A stretch of 29,300 nt of DNA. Origin: JACRPZ01 sp040758255 (lineage in GTDB: Bacteria; Nitrospirota; Thermodesulfovibrionia; UBA6902). Of the stretch, positions 8,506 through 16,313 are shown piece after piece. Each line of letters opens with the position of its first letter. Positions within the stretch are counted from its first letter, which is position 1. The notes under the pieces were generated by a model. That model was not told the origin of the DNA, did not search any database, and saw only the letters and a program-made list of their open reading frames with translations. The stretch spans positions 1 through 29,300 of the forward strand of contig JBFLVX010000011.1 of assembly GCA_040758255.1 (NCBI GenBank), read 5' to 3'. Both the position numbers and the translations under genes were made by a program.

Positions 8506-9624
8506 CTAAGTTTTAAACTTTAGCATCAAACGTCCTAGTACGTCAAAGAGTAAGTTCATCTCTGCCTGACAGCAGAGGTAGCAATCATGACACCTGCTGG
8601 TTTTCTCCCTTTCCATCTGATACTCGGAAGAATTCCACAGTTCGGCGAGTGTTGAGTTCGCAATACTGCCGGAGGCCTTGCCCCAGTTAATCCATGAGAC
8701 GCAGGGAAAGACATTGCCGTAGCAGTCAACCGCCAGCGAGTTGTAGCCGGCGCTGCACCTTACAGGAGAGGGGAGTCCGGAGAAGGAACTGTGAAACAGT
8801 CTGAGGTGCGAAGGGGAGTTTTCAAGCGAGGGCCCCTGATACTCACCGTTCAAAAGGGACCTGACGAGCCGGTCTACTTTTGCCAGTAATTCCGGTCCGG
8901 CAGCGCTCTGCTGTGACGCGGCAAAAGGCTGCCGGGGAATCAGTTCGATGCAGTCTGTTCCGAGGTTGCGCCCCAGTGACAGCATCTGCGGTACTTCATC
9001 AATATTGGTCTCATCTATGACTGCCACGGTCTTGATCCTGATAAGGCTTTTATGCTTCTTCTTGAGGCTGACAAGACGTTCAACTGCTTTTACCGCACGG
9101 TCATACGACCCCTGCGCCTGCCGTATCCTGTCATGGGTTTCCGCCGTGGCGCCGTCAAGTGAGATGTTGACCGAATCAACCCCGATATTGATGATGCGCT
9201 GCGCCTGCTTGTCGCCCAGCAGCCATCCGTTACTGTTCAGATGGGCAATCATGCCGAGCCGTCTGGTTTCGGCCATCAGTTCAAAAATGTCATCTCGCAG
9301 TAGCGGCTCTCCGCCGGTAAAGCCGATACCGGGAATGCCCAGCCGGGCAAATTCACCAATGACATCCATAAAACGGGCGGTGTCGAACTCTTTCTCACCC
9401 CTCTTGATATATGAAGAGGCTTTGAGCGGCATATCACACATGGCGCAGTGAAACGTGCAGCGATAGGTTACCATGAGCGTGCCGAGCGCAGGGCCGCACA
9501 GGGGCCGGTGGAGCAGCCTGGAGAGCTGCAGGAGCAGATACTGGCTGCCGCGTTTGAGGAGCCATGACGGTCCGTCTTCGCGCAGCTTGCGCCGTATCAG
9601 ATCGCTATAAACCTTTCTGATCAT
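8506..9624 (-). CDS. Radical SAM protein with SPASM-like C-terminal cysteine cluster
   Basis: Iron-sulfur enzyme of 372 residues that should cleave S-adenosylmethionine to start radical chemistry. The [4Fe-4S] motif is C-T-F-H-C-A-M-C (CxxxCxxC), preceded by a Y-R strand and followed by the G-F-T-G-G-E-P-L SAM-binding motif. The C-terminus has CSAGYNSLAVDCYGNVFPC and later C-H-D-C-Y-L-C-C, a SPASM/twitch-type pattern for extra clusters. Such proteins often modify peptides but also other substrates. An in-frame upstream ATG at 9816 would add 64 residues. I prefer ATG 9624 because it overlaps the previous stop as ATGA and the extension lies wholly inside the previous gene. Substrate unknown. 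Confidence 0.85.
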   Translation of the reverse strand: MIRKVYSDLIRRKLREDGPSWLLKRGSQYLLLQLSRLLHRPLCGPALGTLMVTYRCTFHCAMCDMPLKASSYIKRGEKEFDTARFMDVIGEFARLGIPGIGFTGGEPLLRDDIFELMAETRRLGMIAHLNSNGWLLGDKQAQRIINIGVDSVNISLDGATAETHDRIRQAQGSYDRAVKAVERLVSLKKKHKSLIRIKTVAVIDETNIDEVPQMLSLGRNLGTDCIELIPRQPFAASQQSAAGPELLAKVDRLVRSLLNGEYQGPSLENSPSHLRLFHSSFSGLPSPVRCSAGYNSLAVDCYGNVFPCVSWINWGKASGSIANSTLAELWNSSEYQMEREKTSRCHDCYLCCQAEMNLLFDVLGRLMLKFKT

Positions 9625-10688
9625 GGCCGTATCTTCTTTCTCCGAAGCAGGTTCGCCAGCAGAGTCTGATATGCTTCGCACGGAGTCCAGCAGCCGGGGC
9701 AGGCATTGTTTTTGATCGTTTTTCTTGTACTGAGGCGCGTGGCTGAGCGCCAGAGACGGTAGAGATCCATTTCGTTGTCTCGAAGCGAGCCGAGGGGTGC
9801 ATCGAATATGGAGCATGGGTAAACAATGCCGGACGGATCAATGAAACACGATGCGGCGGCAGCCTGACAAGTGAGCTTTGCTCTGCCATGGGTGACGTAA
9901 TGCCGGACATGCCGCTGGTAACGTTTTTCAATAAATGCGATCGGGTCGAATAATCTCTGTCTTCTCCCTTTGCAGATACGTTCTATCTCTTCTGCCGCGT
10001 GTTCCGGGCCGGGGAGGGCCACCGTGTCAATGTTACCGTAATAATGTTCTGAAGCATGCGCCACATTAATATGAAAATCATCAACGGTTATATGCCCCAG
10101 TCTATTGCGGCATGAGTCGAGAGTCTCATCGAACCTTCCTATATTTGCCGCTTGTATGGTATGTCCGAAATATACAGAGAATCGGCCGGAGCGCCGTTCT
10201 CGTAATTGGCTGAAGGTTTGAACTGCGTGATCCCAGCAATCCGAAATGCCTCTGATGTCATCGTGCAACTCAGGCGGCCCGTCCAGACTGACTGAGACTA
10301 CCAGACGCGGCAGGCCCGTATGCTGCAGGATGGTATCTACGGCAGTTACGATCTCACCGGTCTGAAAGCCGTTGGTGGGAAAATTAAGCAGGTAGAGATC
10401 CCGGCTGCGCCTGATGATGGTAAGAAATATCTCGTTAATATCCGGCCTCTGGAACAGCTCACCACCAGTGAGGTTTATCCATGAAAAGCGGTCTGCCTTG
10501 CGGAAAAGAGTTTCGATCTCTTCCAGAGAAAGCTCGTTGCCGTCAGATTGCTGCCAGATATTGCACATAGCGCAGCGAGCCTGACAGCGGCTCGTCACAG
10601 AGTATGTCAGGCGGTAGGGGAGGGAGAGCTCCCTTAGGTTGCTTGCAATAATGTGTCCGGCCAGTCTGAGCAAAGGCATCTTTTTCAT
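9621..10688 (-). CDS. Radical SAM protein (MoaA/HpnH-like layout)
   Basis: Predicted radical SAM enzyme of 355 residues. The cluster motif C-Q-A-R-C-A-M-C follows T-Y-S-V-T-S-R, and N-L-T-G-G-E-L-F is the SAM-contacting GGE motif. F-P-T-N-G-F and S-V-S-L-D-G-P follow as expected for the barrel. The C-terminal part has further cysteines: C-Q-A-A-A-A-S-C, then V-Y-P-C-S-I-F and C-P-G-C-W-T-P-C. These suggest an additional cluster of SPASM type. The gene overlaps both neighbours by ATGA, so the three proteins are probably made in step. It may act in the same pathway as the radical SAM gene that follows; the two are homologous in layout but clearly diverged. Substrate unknown. Confidence 0.85.
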   Translation of the reverse strand: MKKMPLLRLAGHIIASNLRELSLPYRLTYSVTSRCQARCAMCNIWQQSDGNELSLEEIETLFRKADRFSWINLTGGELFQRPDINEIFLTIIRRSRDLYLLNFPTNGFQTGEIVTAVDTILQHTGLPRLVVSVSLDGPPELHDDIRGISDCWDHAVQTFSQLRERRSGRFSVYFGHTIQAANIGRFDETLDSCRNRLGHITVDDFHINVAHASEHYYGNIDTVALPGPEHAAEEIERICKGRRQRLFDPIAFIEKRYQRHVRHYVTHGRAKLTCQAAAASCFIDPSGIVYPCSIFDAPLGSLRDNEMDLYRLWRSATRLSTRKTIKNNACPGCWTPCEAYQTLLANLLRRKKIRP

Positions 10689-11905
10689 GCTATAGACGCT
10701 TTCAGATTATTCAGCAGCCAAGGCGCATCAGGAAGGAAATAGTATTTCTCTATTGACTTGAAAGCCGTTTCAACCGAGATGGCGTTCATGCATGCCCCTC
10801 GCCCGTCCGGATGGCGGCAGATGCTGATCTTGTCGTTAAAGTTGGTGATGCATGGGCTGCAGTCAAATCCCGCATACAAAGCCAGTCCCCCTTTCCCCCA
10901 GGGACCGTAAAGCTTCGGGGTGTTCGGTCCGTACAAACCTACAACAGGGGTATTGACGGCGGACGCTATATGGACTGTGGCGGTGTCGGCTGAAATTACC
11001 AGATCTGCGACAGTAATAAGCGCATAGTAGTCGGCAAAAGAGAGCTGGCCGCTGAGGTCGATAATTCGTCCTGAATGTTTCATGTGCTGCTTTGCTTCAG
11101 CTATTAATGATATTTCGTCAGGAAGTCCGGTCATTATAATATGCATGCCGAACCGGTCGGTTAGAAGATCGGCCAGTTCGGCATAATAAGCGGGTGGCCA
11201 GCGGCGTTCTTTAAAATTATCACTGGATCCGATATGCATCACCACTGCCGGTGACGACGGCATAATGCCATGCTTTTTCAGAATACCGTTGCCCTTTGAC
11301 CTGAGCATTTCCCTGGCATGTAAAGTAACACTTGAAGTAAATGTCTGTGTGATACCTGATTTTTCCGCCAGAGCATAAAATGAGCGTGTCATATGGATGT
11401 CATTGTCATAGGCCACCGGGTCTGTATATAGACGATGCCGATGCTGTCCCCTTGTCGTAAATCCGATAGTACGGGTGGCGCCTATCTGATGCGTGAGCAG
11501 TGCAGAAAAACGGGCGAACTGTTCAAAGTCTATGATCATGTCATATCGCTCGCGACGCAGCTTAAAAAAAACGCTAAACCAGGTTTTAAGAAATGTGCGC
11601 AGTGTGCGTATATCGACAGTGACGGCATTATCGACTGCGCCTGTCATTGTCAGAGCATCGCGATTATGTGCAAGTGTCAGGAAGTCAACGGAAGAATCCG
11701 GGAAAGCCGCTCGCAGCGCCTGTATGGCAGGGAGCAGCATGAACAGATTTCCTATACCCCAGAATTTTATAAGCAGGATCTTTTTCGGTGGAACATCAGC
11801 AGGCCGAAAAGTTCTCTTCTTTCTGGCTGGCAGAACGATCGAAATCAGGAAGATCATGGGTATCCCGATATAAGAATCAATGAACCTTATAAGTTTTCCG
11901 TTCAT
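10685..11905 (-). CDS. Glycosyltransferase family 9, ADP-heptose:LPS heptosyltransferase-like
   Basis: Cytoplasmic-face glycosyltransferase of 406 residues. After a short hydrophobic N-terminus comes K-K-I-L-L-I-K-F-W-G-I-G-N, the first strand and loop of GT9 enzymes, then L-L-P-A-I-Q-A-L-R. The C-terminal domain has V-V-M-H-I-G-S-S, a W-P-P-A-Y-Y-A-E-L helix, and the donor-binding stretch I-S-A-D-T-A-T-V-H-I-A-S-A with V-V-G-L-Y-G-P. These are diagnostic of the heptosyltransferase family, whose usual role is adding heptose or a related sugar to lipid-linked cores. The donor is not certain. An AGGTAGGT ribosome-binding site overlaps the previous stop codon, and the 3' end overlaps the next gene by ATGA. 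Confidence 0.87.
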   Translation of the reverse strand: MNGKLIRFIDSYIGIPMIFLISIVLPARKKRTFRPADVPPKKILLIKFWGIGNLFMLLPAIQALRAAFPDSSVDFLTLAHNRDALTMTGAVDNAVTVDIRTLRTFLKTWFSVFFKLRRERYDMIIDFEQFARFSALLTHQIGATRTIGFTTRGQHRHRLYTDPVAYDNDIHMTRSFYALAEKSGITQTFTSSVTLHAREMLRSKGNGILKKHGIMPSSPAVVMHIGSSDNFKERRWPPAYYAELADLLTDRFGMHIIMTGLPDEISLIAEAKQHMKHSGRIIDLSGQLSFADYYALITVADLVISADTATVHIASAVNTPVVGLYGPNTPKLYGPWGKGGLALYAGFDCSPCITNFNDKISICRHPDGRGACMNAISVETAFKSIEKYYFLPDAPWLLNNLKASIA

Positions 11906-11912
11906 AACAGAC

Positions 11913-13364
11913 CTACCTGCCAGCCTTGTTTACCAGCGCAACCATGGTCTCAGTAAAGCTGTCAAGCCGGCCGTGCTGCCAGTATGCCTGAAAGGATCGT
12001 GTCAGGATTGCCGGCGACCGCAGCAACAATAAAAGAAAGTGTATGCCGAAACGGGCATTCTGCAAGTGGAGGTAATTCCGCATGAAAAAATGGTTCTGGA
12101 AGCTCGCCCGCATCTTCATGAGCTTTTCCGGCGGAATTTCCGTTGTCATGAGCGGCCCTCTTGCGGCCCTGTGCATCCAGGCGTCATCGAATTCGTGCGG
12201 TTCCTTCATGAGGCCTGTTTTCAGGGCATAATCATACAGTTCGGTTCCCGGGAGCGGTATGGTGATATGAAACATGGTATAAGAGGCGTTCAGTTGTTTT
12301 GCAAATTCGAATGTTGCATAGATGTCCGCCTCTGTTTCTGTTGGTGTTCCAATCATGAAATTGGCGGTGGTGCGTACCCCGGCATCCTTGCACCAGGAGA
12401 AGGCCAGTGCGGCAGCCTGCCTTGTCGTTCCTTTCTTAAGGAAGCCGAGTATCCTGTCCACACCGCTTTCTACTCCAAAGTTAATCTCCATGCAGCCGCG
12501 CTTTTTGAAGTGCCTGACCATTGCTTCATCCAACAGATCCACTCGCGTCTGCATTCCCCATACAAGGCCGAACTCCTCGATAAGGTCTGCAATTTCCAGC
12601 GCGCGCTCTCTGTCAAGGGTGAAACATTCATCGATGATCCATATGCCCCTGATGTGATGGGTGTCAATAAGGTATTTCAACTCGGCCCGAATGGATTGAG
12701 CGGAACGAAAACGGACGCGTCCCTTGTACAGCTTTCTGCCGCCGCAATATGCGCAATGGAACGGGCAGCCTCTCGAGGTGGCAATCGCTGTAATACGATC
12801 CATGGCCATCCCCCTGAAAAGTCCCGGAGGACGCAGGTATCTCTCGTAATCAAGGAGATGGGTTGCCGGCAATGGGAGCGTATCAAGATTTTCAATAAGA
12901 TCCCGTGGAGGGATGACAACAGGCACACCGTCGTTTCCAATGAAACATATGCCATGCACTCCGGAGATATCCTCTTTGCTCGTCATTCGCTGGCATAAAT
13001 CCAGCATAGTGGATTCGCCTTCTCCGATCACGCAAAAATCAAGAGACAACTCTTTTACCACCTGCTCTGGCAATATTGACGCGTGGAAGCCTCCTGCACA
13101 GAATTTAGCATGGGGCAGCAGGGGCCTCAGATTACTGACGACCCTTTTAGCACGGGTATAAGCCGGCGTTTGGAAACTGACGCCAACCAGGTCAGGATTG
13201 AATTCAAGAACCCGTGGTGAAATGTCAGCAAGAAAAATGTCTTCGTCAATCAGTTGTACTTCAAAGCCGGCTTTTTCAAGAAAGGATCCGACTGCCAGGA
13301 TTCCAAGCGGTGGGACCAGGTTGTTTGCCTCGCAGATTTGCGCGTTTATGAGTGATATTTTCAA
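11913..13364 (-). CDS. Cobalamin-binding-type radical SAM protein, first gene of the minus-strand operon
   Basis: 483 residues. The N-terminal Rossmann-like half (about 1-145) has the P-P-L-G-I-L-A-V-G opening and the G-G-F-H-A-S-I-L-P-E and I-G-E-G-E-S-T signatures of B12-binding radical SAM proteins. The canonical DxHxxG cobalamin ligand is absent, as in many members. The radical SAM half has S-R-G-C-P-F-H-C-A-Y-C, with cysteines at 200, 204 and 207, and V-E-S-G-V-D-R-I-L later. Family members carry out methylations, cyclisations and other radical reactions, often on lipids or natural products; the substrate here is unknown. The start codon is TTG at 13362-13364, supported by AGGTAG six bases upstream. 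Seven bases separate it from the GT9 gene. Confidence 0.86.
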   Translation of the reverse strand: MKISLINAQICEANNLVPPLGILAVGSFLEKAGFEVQLIDEDIFLADISPRVLEFNPDLVGVSFQTPAYTRAKRVVSNLRPLLPHAKFCAGGFHASILPEQVVKELSLDFCVIGEGESTMLDLCQRMTSKEDISGVHGICFIGNDGVPVVIPPRDLIENLDTLPLPATHLLDYERYLRPPGLFRGMAMDRITAIATSRGCPFHCAYCGGRKLYKGRVRFRSAQSIRAELKYLIDTHHIRGIWIIDECFTLDRERALEIADLIEEFGLVWGMQTRVDLLDEAMVRHFKKRGCMEINFGVESGVDRILGFLKKGTTRQAAALAFSWCKDAGVRTTANFMIGTPTETEADIYATFEFAKQLNASYTMFHITIPLPGTELYDYALKTGLMKEPHEFDDAWMHRAARGPLMTTEIPPEKLMKMRASFQNHFFMRNYLHLQNARFGIHFLLLLLRSPAILTRSFQAYWQHGRLDSFTETMVALVNKAGR

Positions 13365-13370
13365 TAGATA

Positions 13371-13376
13371 CTACCT
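13371..13376 (-). promoter_or_regulatory. Ribosome-binding site fixing a TTG start
   Basis: On the minus strand AGGTAG lies six bases before TTG (13362-13364). No in-frame ATG is found near the N-terminal beta strand, so this site decides the start of the first operon gene. Confidence 0.6.
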
Positions 13377-13566
13377 ATAATATATTTGAGATTATGATGA
13401 AATTCCAGGATGATGAGGATGACAGGGGATATTAGCCCGCGTCAGTTTTTCCTTCAGCAATATGCGACGACAGTTTTTTGTAATCACGAATATTATATTA
13501 TATCGCACCCGGTAACCAGGACACAAGATAAAGGCTATGCCCAAGAACAGACAGGAGTTTCTAAAA

Positions 13567-13596
13567 TTGTCTTAACATGTGAAGTTGTGGTTAAAT
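13567..13596 (+). promoter_or_regulatory. Possible promoter for ccsA
   Basis: TTGTCT (13567-13572) and TTAAAT (13591-13596) are separated by 18 bases, about 30 bases upstream of the ccsA start. The match to the housekeeping consensus is moderate. The rest of the 264-base divergent region (13365-13628) shows no convincing gene. Confidence 0.35.
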
Positions 13597-13628
13597 AAGA
13601 TATTAAGAAAATTTTTGGAGGTTAACAT

Positions 13629-14453
13629 ATGAAACCGGAATATATATTCTTTTGGATAGCGGCAGGACTATATGGCATAAGCGCGTGCTGTTATATCTTC
13701 GGCATCATCTCAAAGAAAGATAAACTCTTCACTTTCGGTCTGTACAGCGCGTTAGCCGGTTTTGCGCCGCATCTCGCTTCTATAGGCCGCCGCTGGATGG
13801 AGACCGGGATCGAACCGTTTATCACCATCTCCGAGTCAATCACTTTCGGCATCTTCGTATCAGTGCTTATATTTCTCATCATCCAGTTCACAACGGATAA
13901 GATAAAACCTCTCGGCGTTCTTATAATGCCTATCGCCTTTGTCCTTATGGGCTGGGCAGGGACTCTTATCAAGGATGCGGCAACACAGATCGCGCCGGCG
14001 CTCCAAAGCTGGTGGATATGGGTGCATATTATAGGAGCGGCAACAGGTTTCGGTTCAGTTTTGGCTGCTGCTGGCCTGGGTTTGATGTATCTGCTCAAAG
14101 ATAAGTATTCAGCAGGGATATATGAGAAATTGCCGGATACTCAGGTTCTTGAGAACCTTAGTTACCGGTTTGTTGCCGGAGGGTTCATAATGTACGGGCT
14201 CATGATAGTATCTGGCGCCTTCTGGTCTAATCAGGTAAAAGGCAATTACTGGAACTGGGACCCTGTTGAGGTCTGGTCTCTTATATCATGGCTTACATAC
14301 GGTATATATCTGCATTTGAGGGCGACCTTCGGCTGGCGCGGCAGAAAGTTGGCATGGTACGCGCTGATCGCACTTGCCGCGATGATCATCAGTTATTGGG
14401 GTATCCCTTTTACAGTAGAGACGTTCCATGCCGGGTTCCGCATTGAGCATTAA
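13629..14453 (+). CDS. ccsA: CcsA/ResC cytochrome c biogenesis protein (System II haem handling)
   Basis: Polytopic membrane protein of 274 residues, the haem-handling partner of ResB. The tryptophan-rich WWD segment is at 208-216 (WNWDPVEVW), continuing S-L-I-S-W-L-T-Y-G-I-Y-L-H. Conserved-position histidines that could ligate haem are H48 (A-P-H-L-A-S-I-G-R-R-W), H133 (W-W-I-W-V-H), H229 and H267 near the C-terminus. About eight hydrophobic segments and the length suit CcsA. GGAGG at 13617-13621 precedes ATG by seven bases. It stands alone on the plus strand between a divergent radical SAM operon and the TMTC-like genes, well away from resB at 5439. It is expected to serve the multiheme cytochromes of this cell. 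Confidence 0.88.
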   Translation: MKPEYIFFWIAAGLYGISACCYIFGIISKKDKLFTFGLYSALAGFAPHLASIGRRWMETGIEPFITISESITFGIFVSVLIFLIIQFTTDKIKPLGVLIMPIAFVLMGWAGTLIKDAATQIAPALQSWWIWVHIIGAATGFGSVLAAAGLGLMYLLKDKYSAGIYEKLPDTQVLENLSYRFVAGGFIMYGLMIVSGAFWSNQVKGNYWNWDPVEVWSLISWLTYGIYLHLRATFGWRGRKLAWYALIALAAMIISYWGIPFTVETFHAGFRIEH

Positions 14454-14508
14454 GCGCCTGTCAGCAGAAAACTTAATACTGAGCACATGAAAATATATTT
14501 ATACCGTA

Positions 14509-16269
14509 ATGCGATTTTACAGTAGGCCTATTTTTCATATTCTGCTTATAGTTATAGCCGGCATCCTTTCCTACTCCAATACCTTTAAGGTTCCGTTTGA
14601 GTTTGATGATAAAGTGATGGTTGTTGACAATCCGACTATTAAGAGCCTTCAATACTTCATTGATATAGATAAAGCAAAGGAGGCTGGGGTATATGAATTA
14701 CTCATAAGCAGAACAGCAGGCTATTTTAGCTTTGCAATAAACTATAAGATACACGGTCTCGATGTTACAGGTTATCATATCTTTAACCTGTCAGTTCATA
14801 TCATCAACGCCCTATTAATTTACTGGTTTGTGTTGCTCACATTTAACACTCCCTATTTTTTAAAGATCATACAATCGCCGCAAAGTCCGGCCGTACCCCT
14901 CTTCAGCCAAAAGGCGCAGATGGGGATCTTTACCGCAGTTTTTTCAGCATTATTCTTTGCCGTCCATCCAATCCAGACAGAGGCGGTTACATACATATGG
15001 CAGAGGGTCACATCGCTTGCGACTCTTTTCTATCTCCTCTCGCTTGTTATGTATATAAAGTTCAGAAGAGCGGAAGGGACCCCAAATTCCGGGAGCCGTT
15101 ATCTTTTTTATTTATCATCAGTTTTCTCCGCTGCCCTTTCCATGAAGAGCAAGGAGATCGCATTCACCCTTCCGGTCATCATCACGCTTTATGAATTTAT
15201 CTTCTTTGACGGTAAATTCAAAAAAAGGATCATCACTCTGATCCCTCTTATCCTTACAATGCTGATCATACCTTTAACAATAATAAACGTAAGCACGGGT
15301 AAACCTCTTGGAGATTTAATCAGCGATGCATCTGACGCAACGAGAATTGATACAACTATTTCAAGAACGGATTATCTGTTTACACAATTCAGGGTAATAG
15401 TTACATACATACGGCTTTTATTCGTCCCGGTGAACCAGAATCTTGATTATGACTATCCTGCCTACAATTCTTTTTTTGAGCCGGGAGTGTTTTTATCATT
15501 TCTTTTGCTCTTCTCTATCTTGGCCCTTGGGATCCGGCTGTTTTACCGTTCACGGCCTCCTGTCTTCAGCCTTCCAACTTCCAACTGTCACATGCTGATT
15601 TATTTTCGGCTTATCTCCTTTGGCATCTTCTGGTTTTTTATAACACTCTCCGTTGAATCAAGTTTTATTCCTATAGTAGATTTAATTTTTGAGCACAGGG
15701 TTTATCTTCCGTCCGTTGGTTTTTTTATGGCATTGACATCCGCTATCGAAGCAGGAACGGAGAGATGGGGAGAGAGGGGTGTATATGCAAAAAAGGCGGT
15801 TATATATGCAATGCTTGCGGTGGCGCTGGCGCTGTCGGTCGCTGCATATGCAAGAAATGACATATGGAATGACGGCGTAAAGTTATGGGGTAATACCGTA
15901 GAGGGAAGCCCGGAGAAGGCACGGCCGCATTGTAACCTTGGGGTTGCTTTTGCAGATCAGGGCAGAACCGATGAGGCTATCAACGAGTATAAGACCGCGA
16001 TAAGACTCAACCCTGATTATGTTAAGGCACATTATAATCTCGGTATTGCTTATATTGCTCAAGGCAGGATAGATGAGGCTATAAGGGAGTATGAAATATC
16101 GGTGAGGTTAAAACCTGATTATGCGGAAGCCCGTAACAATCTCGGCCTTGCTTATATAGATAAAGGCAGATTTGGCGATGCATTAAGGGAATTTCAAACC
16201 CTCCTGATGATCAGTCCCAATCATGCTCCGATGGCTCTTAAATTTATTGAATTTCTTCAAAGGAAGTAA
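14509..16269 (+). CDS. TMTC-like GT-C membrane protein with C-terminal TPRs, duplicate copy 1
   Basis: 586 residues. A membrane segment at about 7-25 is followed by F-E-F-D-D-K-V, the acidic pair in the first outer loop typical of GT-C glycosyltransferases and of eukaryotic TMTC O-mannosyltransferases. G-Y-H-I-F-N-L-S-V-H and A-V-H-P-I-Q-T-E-A-V, also conserved in this group, follow, and about ten membrane segments run to residue ~450. Three TPRs (from about 462) close the protein, each with N-L-G-x-A-x-x-x-x-G-R and A-L/I-x-E-Y/F. The likely role is transfer of a sugar from a polyprenyl-phosphate carrier to a periplasmic protein, with the TPRs holding the target; this is inference. No Shine-Dalgarno sequence is visible. 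The next gene is a near-copy. Confidence 0.83.
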   Translation: MRFYSRPIFHILLIVIAGILSYSNTFKVPFEFDDKVMVVDNPTIKSLQYFIDIDKAKEAGVYELLISRTAGYFSFAINYKIHGLDVTGYHIFNLSVHIINALLIYWFVLLTFNTPYFLKIIQSPQSPAVPLFSQKAQMGIFTAVFSALFFAVHPIQTEAVTYIWQRVTSLATLFYLLSLVMYIKFRRAEGTPNSGSRYLFYLSSVFSAALSMKSKEIAFTLPVIITLYEFIFFDGKFKKRIITLIPLILTMLIIPLTIINVSTGKPLGDLISDASDATRIDTTISRTDYLFTQFRVIVTYIRLLFVPVNQNLDYDYPAYNSFFEPGVFLSFLLLFSILALGIRLFYRSRPPVFSLPTSNCHMLIYFRLISFGIFWFFITLSVESSFIPIVDLIFEHRVYLPSVGFFMALTSAIEAGTERWGERGVYAKKAVIYAMLAVALALSVAAYARNDIWNDGVKLWGNTVEGSPEKARPHCNLGVAFADQGRTDEAINEYKTAIRLNPDYVKAHYNLGIAYIAQGRIDEAIREYEISVRLKPDYAEARNNLGLAYIDKGRFGDALREFQTLLMISPNHAPMALKFIEFLQRK

Positions 16270-16313
16270 AATATCGGAATCATTAAATTGATTAGTGTTA
16301 TATTTATACCGTA

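Noticed and set aside
12039..12998. 319-codon plus-strand ORF antisense to the B12-type radical SAM gene
   Set aside because: The minus strand carries clear radical SAM motifs over the same bases. The antisense product has no recognisable domain, so it is a shadow ORF.
13410..13598. 62-codon plus-strand ORF in the divergent region before ccsA
   Set aside because: There is no ribosome-binding site and no recognisable domain, and it overlaps the likely ccsA promoter.
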